A DNA stretch of 64,000 bases from positions 868,001 through 932,000 of the forward strand of contig NZ_JBHTJI010000001.1 of the NCBI RefSeq assembly GCF_042675665.1, given 5' to 3'. Made by a program: the position numbers and the translations under genes. How positions within the stretch are numbered: the stretch's first letter is position 1; each line of letters starts with the position of its first letter. The notes beneath the pieces are model-generated. The model made no database searches, was not told the origin of the DNA, and worked only from the letters and a program-made list of their open reading frames with translations. This document shows positions 1 to 7,834 of the stretch, piece by piece. The stretch is from Mariniflexile jejuense. GTDB lineage: Bacteria; Bacteroidota; Bacteroidia; Flavobacteriales; Flavobacteriaceae.

Positions 1-398
1 ATGAATATTTTAATTATCGTTTTGATTTAAATGGAAACCTCATTGACAAAACATCAGATGACCGAATACAATCTGATGACGACATTGTTTCGGCAAGAAT
101 AAAACGGTTGGAAAAGAATAAATACTCTTTCATAATAAAAAAGTCCATAAGGAATAAGTATAAACCAGATACTGAAATTGTTTTAAATGTTTCTGACAAA
201 CTTATGAGAAAGATACACGGTAAATTCTACGGTTTTCTACCTTCAAGAAACAAGAAAATGGAGACTGAATTTTATAAAACTTTTATATTAAGAGACAAAA
301 AACCTATACAAACAGAATTTGGATTTCCAATTTATAATGGAGATAATTCTTGTAATATAATAAATATAAAAACGGCAGGTAACAATGGCTATAAGTAA
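1..398 (+). CDS. 3' end of an unknown protein (5' end outside the window)
   Basis: The frame is open from the left edge and codes about 131 residues, reading EYFNYRFDLNGNLIDK at the edge and ending GNNGYK before TAA. I do not recognise the family. The visible part is hydrophilic and rich in Lys, Arg, Asp and Asn, with no membrane segment or signal. A TTG at 108 could be read as a start, but the upstream codons stay open and look protein-like, so a truncated longer gene is more likely. The last codons (GGC TAT AAG TAA) lie inside the palindromic repeat that follows, so the repeat supplies the stop codon and probably a foreign C-terminal tail. Function unknown. Confidence 0.6.
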   Translation, partial: EYFNYRFDLNGNLIDKTSDDRIQSDDDIVSARIKRLEKNKYSFIIKKSIRNKYKPDTEIVLNVSDKLMRKIHGKFYGFLPSRNKKMETEFYKTFILRDKKPIQTEFGFPIYNGDNSCNIINIKTAGNNGYK

Positions 399-494
399 TT
401 GCTTGTTCTCGTCTACTTCTGAAAATCCTCTCGGATTTTCAGTTTGGTGTGTACTTGCAAAGTTAAGTGCTAACTCACGCAACTACTCATAGCC
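387..494. repeat. Palindromic intergenic repeat of flavobacterial type
   Basis: The ends form an imperfect 16-bp inverted repeat: GGCTATAAGTAATTGC at 387-402 and GCAACTACTCATAGCC at 479-494 (14 of 16 pairs). An internal perfect hairpin, GAAAATCC-TCTC-GGATTTTC, lies at 421-440. The remaining body (CTTGTTCTCGTCTACTTCT and TTGGTGTGTACTTGCAAAG) resembles, from memory, an element scattered through many flavobacterial genomes. There is no transposase inside, so it is a non-autonomous or REP-like element. The outer edges may extend to about 374 and 509. Confidence 0.6.
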
Positions 495-534
495 GAGACC
501 GTTAAACGACCCTTCTCAAAAAACAAAATAAAAC

Positions 535-563
535 AAAAAAGCAAGCCTTTCAGCTTGCTTTTT
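535..563 (-). terminator. Intrinsic terminator downstream of tRNA-Tyr
   Basis: The stem is AAAGCAAGC (538-546) and GCTTGCTTT (553-561) with a 6-base loop. Read on the minus strand it is followed by a T-rich tract, and it lies 9 bases past the tRNA 3' end. Confidence 0.7.
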
Positions 564-571
564 AAATTCCG

Positions 572-653
<82 letters not shown>

Positions 654-711
654 AAAACCGTGCGCAAATATATTATAGTTTATCAACTATGCAAAATAAA
701 AGTGCGCTATT

Positions 712-3426
712 TTACAATTGGTATCGCAATCTAAACGATACAAATAAAGGTTGTATGAAATACTCGGTTGCACTAACCGATACATTACTAGTACTTGTAT
801 TATTCTGCGCCTTGGTATTGAATAAGTTAGTCGCTTTTATTTCGTATTCTAACTTGGCATCTTTATTTTTTCGATAATTTATTGATGCGTTTAAAAACTC
901 GTAACTATTTAAAGTTTTTGTAGCATCGCTAAAATTATTATATGAATAATCGGCATTAAACGTTATTGTTTTAAAAATTAAAGCATCAAAATTGATAGAT
1001 GGCGATTTTGTATAAAACTTAGTGTTACTGTTTCCTTGGTTATTATCTTGTATGGTATAACGGTAGGCAACCTCAACATTTGGTGCTGTTTTAAAATTGG
1101 TTCTTAATTCCGTTCTATAGGTTTGTGAAAAACTTTCGCTAACCGATTGTACATTTTGAATAAACTGATTGAATTTTGAATAATTAAAATTACCATTTAC
1201 CGAAGCTCTAAGTTTTCCGAAAGTACGCTGAAAACGCCCATTTGCACTAGCACTTTCATCGGCTAAACCAGAATTGAATGGCAAACTAACGCGCACCACA
1301 CTTCCTGGTTCAAATATTGACGTCGTTCTAATGTTATCAATGCTTTTGTTGTAATTTAAACTAGCAAACACATTGGTATAGTTAAACATGTTAAAACTAA
1401 AATACGACAGGTTTATATTGTGCGATAGGGCATTTTCTAAATCTGGACTACCAGCATACAGCGAGCTATAGCTATTTAAAACTAACCCACTTGCAAACTT
1501 AGATACATCTGTAAACTGTGTTTGCATTTTATAATTAAAGGTTACTTGCTCACTCTTTTTTAATTGAATTAAGGTGGTGAAATCTGGCAAAAGTCTGAAA
1601 AAATTATCAGTAGTTTTTGTGTTAAACTGCGTATTGTTTGTAGCGTAGGCGTGCACTGAAACACCTGGTGTAAATGTAAATTTACCCGATTTTAATCTGT
1701 AATGCGCTGCTAAATAAACATCACTAAAATTGTATTTAATATCATTTACATCTAAACCACTATTTATAGTTGGTGTTGGGTTGAAGATAGCTCCATTGTC
1801 TAAAAACTGAAAAATTTCAGAGTTAAATTGTTGTGTACTTAGTATTGTTCCGAAGGTAAAATTGATATCACTTTTATTATTAAGGATGTTCCAATAATCT
1901 AATTTTGCATCCATTTGATTGGATTTTACGCGTTTATCTTGCGCAATATTATAGCCTACTTGCGCACCATCTAACCCTAAATTATTGGCTGTGCCATCAT
2001 AGTTTGCTTTATCTTCTAAAATAGCATTATAAAATGGATCTTCATCTTGTAATAAATGCTGAACTTCTAAAGCAAAAATATTTGTGGCATCAAGCGTGTA
2101 ATAATAGTTTAAATTTTGGTTAATACTATATGGACTTGAGCTTTCTACTTCATCAATATTCAAATTAATACTTGAGAAAAAATCTTGATTTTGCGATTCT
2201 TTTGATACACGACCCAAAATATCATAATCTAATTGGTTGTTACTATTAGGTTTGTATTTAGCCGATAGTTTTACCATTCCTAGATCGCTTCGTTGTGTGG
2301 TATTACTATTTGTAGTTTCGTCCGGAATGCCTAAATCGGGGTTGGTATATTGCACATCTCTATTTTCTTGCAGCTCTGTTTTACTGTTTGAAAAAATAGC
2401 GAATCCGCTTAAATCCAACGCTTTATTTGGCGACCAGCTAAAATTTGCTGCACCAAACTTGGTATTAATATCTTTAGCGCGGTTATTTTGTGCTGTTAAA
2501 AACCCTAAGTTATTGCTACCTAAGTTTATGTTTGTACCGCTGCTTCTGCTTGGGTTTCTAAAGCCACCTGTAAAGTTGAAATAATCGCGACGTGAAAAAG
2601 CTATTTCACCTAAATTATTTAAATCGGTTATGGTGTTGATGCTGTATTTTGGACTATAATAAAACAATTTAGGCTGAAACAAATACAGTCCATTTTGGTT
2701 TGAAGTACCGCCGCCAACGGTTACATTTCCAAACCAAAAATTAGTTTTACCTTCTTTAAGTTTTATATTGATTGCAATGTTATCTTGATTGTTGGTAACG
2801 CCGCTTAACTGTCCAACTTCGGCATAATTTTTTAGAACTTGCACTTTATCAACCGCATTTGAAGGAATGTTTTGGGTTGCTAATTTGGTATCGCCATCAA
2901 AAAACTCTTTGCCATCAACCATAATTTTAGATACGGTTTTACCCTCAACTTGTATTTGCCCGTCATCATTAATCTCAACACCTGGTAAATTTTTAAGCAC
3001 ATCGCCCAACTTACGCTCTGTACCTTTATTAAAAGAATCGGCATTATAAATTAGCGTGTCACCTTTAATAACAACAGGCATTTCATAAACAATGTTTACT
3101 TCATCTAAAGTATTATCATTTTGCAAAGTGATATTTTTGGTAATATCTGCTTCTTTTACTTCAATAAGCAATTCACCAGTTTTCATACCTATATAACTTG
3201 TTTGAAGTTTGTAAGTAGTATTCTTTTTCAAAGTTAGTTTATAGCGACCTTGATCGTTTGTTATGCCATAAGCATCTAAGACTTTTGTTTCTTGATTTAT
3301 TGCAACCACATTAGCCAATTCTAAAGGGTTTCCAATACTATCTTTTACAACACCTTCTAATTTTATTTGGGCAAAAGTTACCGAACTTGTTACTAAAAAT
3401 AGCAACACAATTATTGTTTTTCTCAT
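712..3426 (-). CDS. Outer-membrane beta-barrel protein with carboxypeptidase-like N-terminal domain (TonB-receptor-like)
   Basis: 904 residues. A signal peptide (about 1-19, ending TFAQ) is followed by a CarboxypepD_reg-like domain (about 21-105, with GVVKDSIGNPLELANV), a plug-like segment (about 130-225, with GDVLKNLPGVEI and KIMVDGKEFFDGD) and a long beta-barrel region ending in an aromatic-rich strand (FRLRYQL). This is the layout of the outer-membrane beta-barrel family related to TonB-dependent receptors, of the kind often encoded beside GLPGLI proteins. It lies 29 bp downstream of the GLPGLI gene on the same strand, so the two probably form one operon. The substrate is unknown; peptide or metal transport is possible but not shown by the sequence. 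Confidence 0.85.
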   Translation of the reverse strand: MRKTIIVLLFLVTSSVTFAQIKLEGVVKDSIGNPLELANVVAINQETKVLDAYGITNDQGRYKLTLKKNTTYKLQTSYIGMKTGELLIEVKEADITKNITLQNDNTLDEVNIVYEMPVVIKGDTLIYNADSFNKGTERKLGDVLKNLPGVEINDDGQIQVEGKTVSKIMVDGKEFFDGDTKLATQNIPSNAVDKVQVLKNYAEVGQLSGVTNNQDNIAINIKLKEGKTNFWFGNVTVGGGTSNQNGLYLFQPKLFYYSPKYSINTITDLNNLGEIAFSRRDYFNFTGGFRNPSRSSGTNINLGSNNLGFLTAQNNRAKDINTKFGAANFSWSPNKALDLSGFAIFSNSKTELQENRDVQYTNPDLGIPDETTNSNTTQRSDLGMVKLSAKYKPNSNNQLDYDILGRVSKESQNQDFFSSINLNIDEVESSSPYSINQNLNYYYTLDATNIFALEVQHLLQDEDPFYNAILEDKANYDGTANNLGLDGAQVGYNIAQDKRVKSNQMDAKLDYWNILNNKSDINFTFGTILSTQQFNSEIFQFLDNGAIFNPTPTINSGLDVNDIKYNFSDVYLAAHYRLKSGKFTFTPGVSVHAYATNNTQFNTKTTDNFFRLLPDFTTLIQLKKSEQVTFNYKMQTQFTDVSKFASGLVLNSYSSLYAGSPDLENALSHNINLSYFSFNMFNYTNVFASLNYNKSIDNIRTTSIFEPGSVVRVSLPFNSGLADESASANGRFQRTFGKLRASVNGNFNYSKFNQFIQNVQSVSESFSQTYRTELRTNFKTAPNVEVAYRYTIQDNNQGNSNTKFYTKSPSINFDALIFKTITFNADYSYNNFSDATKTLNSYEFLNASINYRKNKDAKLEYEIKATNLFNTKAQNNTSTSNVSVSATEYFIQPLFVSFRLRYQL

Positions 3427-3455
3427 TAATTTATGAAGACAATTAATTATAAATA

Positions 3456-4286
3456 TTATCTACGGTTACCGCCGCCATTTCTAAAGTTTTGGCGCATTTC
3501 TTCGGTTTTCTTTTTTACAATATCTGTATAATCTGCTTTTGTAACTTCCTTTCCTTTAGAAGGCACTTTAATAACATCTTTTACTTCTGGGTTTATTATT
3601 ATTTTAGAACACAAAATGGTAGTTCTATCGGCATTAACTTCTAAAATCAAACCTGGCAAACCCCAATATTCGTCTGGCCCTTGGTTTACAGGAATTTGCA
3701 TAGTGTACCAAGCTACTATTTGAATTTCTCTTGTTGTTGGTTTTTCAGTTTCATCTTGATTTTGAGGCGGTCTTCTAAAACTCGCAAAATCTACAGCATC
3801 AACTATTTTTGTAGCTGTTGCCTTAAAACACATATATTGCCCAATTTGTTTGGTTTCACCTTCCATTTTCCAATTTAACATTAGTAATGAATCTTTAATT
3901 AAAAATTGTTTTCCAAAAAATTCTTGTTCTTGTAATAACTCTTTATTTTTTACATTTTTATATTGTGGTCCACCTGTAAAACTGCTCATCATTGCACCCC
4001 AACGGTTACCATCACCACCTGGTGCTTCAAGCTTTTCTTCCTCTTTATACATGGATTCCGATTGATTAAATGTTAAAACATAGGTTTTCTCTAACATGCT
4101 TTTCATTCGGTCTGCAATTTGTTTTTTGCGTTCTTCACTCATTTCGCCACCTCCAAAATTGCTCATATCAACAGTGGTTTTAGATTCGTAGTAGGCTTTT
4201 CCTTGAAATTCTTTTTGTGCAAATGCAAAAACAGAAATAAAAAACACAAAACAGGTAATACTTATTTTAAAAGAATGGCGTTTCAT
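3456..4286 (-). CDS. GLPGLI family protein
   Basis: 276 residues with a signal peptide (about 1-23, ending VFAFAQ). The family's name-giving motif is present as YWGLPGLILEV at about residues 208-218. The centre holds the usual lipocalin-like beta pattern (QFLIKDSLLMLNWKMEGETKQIGQY) and the C-terminus is Asn/Gly/Arg rich (NFRNGGGNRR). Secreted, of unknown function. In Bacteroidetes this family is commonly encoded next to outer-membrane beta-barrel receptors, as here, where it is the first gene of the pair. Confidence 0.9.
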   Translation of the reverse strand: MKRHSFKISITCFVFFISVFAFAQKEFQGKAYYESKTTVDMSNFGGGEMSEERKKQIADRMKSMLEKTYVLTFNQSESMYKEEEKLEAPGGDGNRWGAMMSSFTGGPQYKNVKNKELLQEQEFFGKQFLIKDSLLMLNWKMEGETKQIGQYMCFKATATKIVDAVDFASFRRPPQNQDETEKPTTREIQIVAWYTMQIPVNQGPDEYWGLPGLILEVNADRTTILCSKIIINPEVKDVIKVPSKGKEVTKADYTDIVKKKTEEMRQNFRNGGGNRR

Positions 4287-4461
4287 AAACTAACAGCTTT
4301 TTAAGTTTGAATTTAAAATTATAATTTTAAATAATTTAGACTGATAAAATTGCAATTAGTTTAATGAAGAAAGGTTAAAATATTCATAAATTAAATTCGG
4401 AAAGCTATAATTTAAAGTAAGACTAATTTATTTTATTAAATTTTGTATTTTTCGCTTCACT

Positions 4462-5250
4462 ATGAAATACTATTTATATTTAATTTTTGCTTTAACCTTA
4501 CCAAATAGCACTCAAAAATCTATTGAAGCTACTTTAATAGAAAAAAAAGAACTAGTTGCTGATGCGTTTATAAGTTCGAACAATTTTGAAACTACATTTT
4601 ATGTTTTAGAAAACGTGTTATTTAAAAACAGTATAGACACTAAAGGAATTGATATTGGCTACAATAATTTCCAGTTGGGTAACATAACTTCTGTAAACAC
4701 CTTCAACCCTTTAAAAATTAATGTGTTTTATAAAGATTTTAATACGGCTTTGGTTTTAGATAATAGGTTAGCCGAAATGTTTAAAATTGATTTTAATACG
4801 CTTTCTGATTATAAAAATATATCTCATATATCAACTGGAGCAGACAATACACTTTGGGTTTTTAATGAAAATACACTTCAATTAGAGCTTTTTGACTATA
4901 AAACCAATACAACGCGTGCAAAAACATTACCAATAAAAAACCCTGTTTTAGATATTAAGAGTAACTACAACTTTTGTTGGGTACTAACCAAAACACATTT
5001 ATATAAGTATGATTATTTTGGGAATTTAGCACAGAAAACAGCCTTAGATGCTTTTGAGACTATGGCTATTGATAATGAAAATATTGTGCTAAAAAAAGGC
5101 AATACATTGAGTTACTTAAAGAAAGATTCTGAAGCGGCAATACCTATTTCACTACCAAATTTGTTAATAAATCAGTTTTTTGTAACCAACCAAACCTTGT
5201 ATATTTACAACGCAGAAACCCTACACAAATACCAATTAAAAATCGATTAA
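4462..5250 (+). CDS. Conserved hypothetical protein, possible beta-propeller
   Basis: 262 residues. The N-terminus (MKYYLYLIFALTLPNST) is a plausible weak signal peptide. The rest is a succession of short beta-type repeats such as NTLWVFNENTLQLELFDY and FCWVLTKTHLYKYDYFG, separated by about 40 residues, which suggests a propeller-like fold. No catalytic motif is visible and I cannot assign a function. The gene ends 3 bp before the deoxynucleoside kinase start, so the two are probably cotranscribed. A TATTTTTCG sequence about 10 bases upstream of the ATG resembles a Bacteroidetes -7 box. Confidence 0.7.
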   Translation: MKYYLYLIFALTLPNSTQKSIEATLIEKKELVADAFISSNNFETTFYVLENVLFKNSIDTKGIDIGYNNFQLGNITSVNTFNPLKINVFYKDFNTALVLDNRLAEMFKIDFNTLSDYKNISHISTGADNTLWVFNENTLQLELFDYKTNTTRAKTLPIKNPVLDIKSNYNFCWVLTKTHLYKYDYFGNLAQKTALDAFETMAIDNENIVLKKGNTLSYLKKDSEAAIPISLPNLLINQFFVTNQTLYIYNAETLHKYQLKID

Positions 5251-5253
5251 ATT

Positions 5254-5868
5254 ATGCATATTGCAATAGCTGGAAATATTGGCGCTGGAAAAACAACACT
5301 CACAAAATTACTAGCAAAACACTATAAATGGGAACCACAACTTGAAGATGTTGTAGACAACCCTTATTTAGACGATTTTTACAACCAAATGGAACGTTGG
5401 AGTTTCAATTTACAAGTATATTTTTTAAATAGTAGGTTTCGTCAAGTTTTGCAAATTCGCGAAAGCGGAAAAGACATTATTCAAGATAGAACTATTTATG
5501 AAGATGCTCATATTTTTGCACCAAACTTGCATGCTATGGGTTTAATGACGAATAGAGATTATGAAAACTACAAATCGCTTTTCGACTTAATGGAATCGCT
5601 AGTGCAAGGACCAGACGTGTTAATTTATTTACGAAGCACCATCCCTAATTTAGTAGCTCAAATTCACAAACGCGGTCGTGATTATGAAAATTCTATAAGT
5701 ATAGATTATTTAAGTCGATTGAATGAACGTTACGAAGCTTGGATACACGGTTACAACAAAGGCAAACTTTTAATTATTGATGTTGATAAATTAGATTTTG
5801 TTGACAAGCCAGAAGATTTAGGTTATGTAATAAATACCATTGATGCAGAAATAAATGGGTTGTTTTAA
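5254..5868 (+). CDS. Deoxynucleoside kinase
   Basis: 204 residues. Phosphorylates deoxynucleosides at the 5' position using ATP, a cytoplasmic salvage step. The P-loop GNIGAGKT spans residues 7-14. The DRT motif of the family follows at 78-80 (QDRTIYEDAHIF), and a lid-type Arg-rich stretch lies near HKRGRDYE. The length is normal for the deoxyguanosine/deoxyadenosine/thymidine kinase-like family (about 200-220). Substrate preference cannot be read from the sequence. The gene follows the hypothetical protein after 3 bp and is closed by a hairpin terminator. Confidence 0.92.
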   Translation: MHIAIAGNIGAGKTTLTKLLAKHYKWEPQLEDVVDNPYLDDFYNQMERWSFNLQVYFLNSRFRQVLQIRESGKDIIQDRTIYEDAHIFAPNLHAMGLMTNRDYENYKSLFDLMESLVQGPDVLIYLRSTIPNLVAQIHKRGRDYENSISIDYLSRLNERYEAWIHGYNKGKLLIIDVDKLDFVDKPEDLGYVINTIDAEINGLF

Positions 5869-5884
5869 ATACAATATTAAATAT

Positions 5885-5913
5885 AAAAAACTACGCTAGT
5901 TACGTGGTTTTTT
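5885..5913. terminator. Bidirectional terminator between dNK and PL6 genes
   Basis: The hairpin AAAAAACTACG / CGTGGTTTTTT with loop CTAGTTA has A and T runs on both sides and lies between two convergent genes (one G-T pair). Confidence 0.7.
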
Positions 5914-5928
5914 ATATATTTTTGTTTT

Positions 5929-7677
5929 TCATTTTACTACAAATTTACTTTTATAACCATCGGCATCAACAATATAAACACCTTTTGAAAAATGTTTTAT
6001 ATCGATATCTATCTTTTTTAAGTTTGCTTGTGTTTCAAATAATAACTTTCCAGAAATATCAAATATTTTAACAAATTTAATAGTAGTAGTTTCAGAAAAC
6101 ACCACTAATGTATCGGTAGTTGGAACTGGATATACTTTAAAACCTACTTTTTTAATAACTTCTTTATTATTTGATAATGTATTAGATGCACCAAAACCAA
6201 CTTTAATGCCAACATCTGTTTGGGTATAAGGCATAATTGTTCCTGTTGCTCCATATTCTTCAGCACCAGCATCAAAAGTCACTTCTCTTATTCCACCAAA
6301 AACATCGTTAGTTAAAAAAGTATAAATTCCCGATCCATAATCAATTGCCGGACTATTAACTGGTAATTTATACAAAACTCCTACCGCTTGTAATAAACCA
6401 GAACTAACACTTAAATTTCCTGCTGCTGTTACAGATCCAAACGAATCAAATACACCATTTTGTTTTATATTATTTTCATACTTAGAAGATGTACCTGTCA
6501 ATTGAGTTGTAACCTGTATAGCTCTTGTGTAGTTTTCAAACATTAAATTATTTCCAATAACAACATCTTGAGGCGCTTGATTTTGAGTACTAGAACTAAA
6601 TGTAGCTCCAACTCTAATTCCCAAATCGCAATCTATAAAGGTGTTATTTACAATTAACGTATTTTTTACTTGATAGTATCCATTTAAAGGGCTATTCAAT
6701 ATTCCATTATGAATATTTATACCCGCCAAACCATTTGTTGAAGAATTATTTGGGTATTTAGCTCTAGTACCTTGTATATAATTGTTATAAATTTTATGAT
6801 TTTCACCCATTATTCTAATACCACCACTAAATGATTTACCATTTGCTAAGAAAAAATTGTTGAAAACTTCACAATTATCACCATGCCTTAAAGTTAATGC
6901 GCCAGAATAATCTTCAAATGTATTATTGTAGTATTTATTACTACCGCTTTTATTTGAAATCACTTCAATCTCACCAACAAAATTGTAAAAATAATTGTCA
7001 TAAACTTCAGTAAAGGAGTTTGATAAGGACGTTGAACTGTTACCAATTCTTATAGCATCTTGGTCATTATCATCGTTAACTACAGAAGTACCTTGAGGTG
7101 TTCTATTTGCAAAATAATTATGATGTATTTTATGATAATTAGGATTAGATGAATCTCTATTATCATTAATAATACTACCTACACCATGTTTTCCAAGAAA
7201 TGAAGAGTAGCTTATTTCATTATTAGAACCACGTAACAAAATCCATTTAAAAACACTTGTTTGTTGAGAAGTACCTTGATTAAAAGCATCTATCTTGATG
7301 TTTGTAACCTTACAATTATTACACTCAGAGCTACTAGATGTTCTAAAGTCAATTATTGGAGTTCCTGTACTTACCGAAGCTGGTGGATTTTGAAACACAA
7401 CACCTTCAAAATAAATATAGCTTCCACCTAATTTTACATTGGTAGCACCTTCAAAAAACACACTTCCAGGGGTTTCTGCTTTGATAGTAATTGGGTTTGC
7501 TGAAGTACCTATTTTATTAATACTTATTTGAACATTAGTCCATGTTTGATTTTTCAAAATAATAGTAGTACCAGCAGAAGCTGCACTTATAGCATTTGAA
7601 AGTTCAGTATTTGTTGTAACGTATTGCGCATTAACATTGCAAACAAATACTAATAGAATAAAAGTAATTTTTCTCAT
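5929..7677 (-). CDS. Polysaccharide lyase family 6 (alginate or chondroitin lyase type), T9SS-secreted
   Basis: 582 residues from the chosen ATG at 7677. The frame opens 14 codons earlier, but only this start gives a clean signal peptide (MRKITFILLVFVCNVNA). The parallel beta-helix lyase domain covers about 20-480. The family's catalytic pair is recognisable: Lys243 in EVISNKS and Arg264 in LTLRHG, matching the Lys/Arg of chondroitinase B and alginate lyases. The last 75 residues are a T9SS type A sorting domain (KVYPVPTTDTLVVF, then SKGVYIV), so the enzyme should be exported and surface-linked or released. It cleaves uronate-containing polymers by beta-elimination; alginate is the likeliest substrate in a marine flavobacterium. 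It stands alone, with its own promoter and double operator. Confidence 0.88.
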   Translation of the reverse strand: MRKITFILLVFVCNVNAQYVTTNTELSNAISAASAGTTIILKNQTWTNVQISINKIGTSANPITIKAETPGSVFFEGATNVKLGGSYIYFEGVVFQNPPASVSTGTPIIDFRTSSSSECNNCKVTNIKIDAFNQGTSQQTSVFKWILLRGSNNEISYSSFLGKHGVGSIINDNRDSSNPNYHKIHHNYFANRTPQGTSVVNDDNDQDAIRIGNSSTSLSNSFTEVYDNYFYNFVGEIEVISNKSGSNKYYNNTFEDYSGALTLRHGDNCEVFNNFFLANGKSFSGGIRIMGENHKIYNNYIQGTRAKYPNNSSTNGLAGINIHNGILNSPLNGYYQVKNTLIVNNTFIDCDLGIRVGATFSSSTQNQAPQDVVIGNNLMFENYTRAIQVTTQLTGTSSKYENNIKQNGVFDSFGSVTAAGNLSVSSGLLQAVGVLYKLPVNSPAIDYGSGIYTFLTNDVFGGIREVTFDAGAEEYGATGTIMPYTQTDVGIKVGFGASNTLSNNKEVIKKVGFKVYPVPTTDTLVVFSETTTIKFVKIFDISGKLLFETQANLKKIDIDIKHFSKGVYIVDADGYKSKFVVK

Positions 7678-7694
7678 TTTTAGCTTAATTTTAA

Positions 7695-7719
7695 TTGGAA
7701 AACCAATTTGGTTAACCAA
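7695..7719. promoter_or_regulatory. Tandem TTGG-N4-CCAA operator pair at the PL6 promoter
   Basis: TTGGAAAACCAA (7695-7706) is followed at once by the perfect palindrome TTGGTTAACCAA (7708-7719), with centres 13 bp apart. The second site starts 2 bases downstream of the -7 box and should cover the transcription start. The TTGGTnnACCAA shape is like sites bound by FadR-subfamily GntR regulators of uronate metabolism (UxuR/ExuR type). The assignment to that family is inference. Confidence 0.55.
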
Positions 7720-7721
7720 TT

Positions 7722-7753
7722 CAAATATAGTAACTTTTATTTGTAATGCACAA
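7722..7753 (-). promoter_or_regulatory. Promoter of the PL6 lyase gene
   Basis: On the minus strand, TTG (7753-7751), 21 bases, then TATATTTG (7729-7722) match the Bacteroidetes -33/-7 pattern. The start codon is about 45 bases downstream. Confidence 0.6.
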
Positions 7754-7771
7754 AAAAAGTTAAGTAACTAA

Positions 7772-7805
7772 AAAAATAAACCACGCAGTAGCGTGGTTTA
7801 TTTTT
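7772..7805 (-). terminator. Strong terminator of the membrane pyrophosphatase gene
   Basis: A perfect 15-bp stem, AAAAATAAACCACGC (7772-7786) and its complement (7791-7805), with loop AGTA. It lies 29 bases past the stop codon. Confidence 0.85.
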
Positions 7806-7834
7806 AAATGAAAGTAAAATACTATTATTAATTA

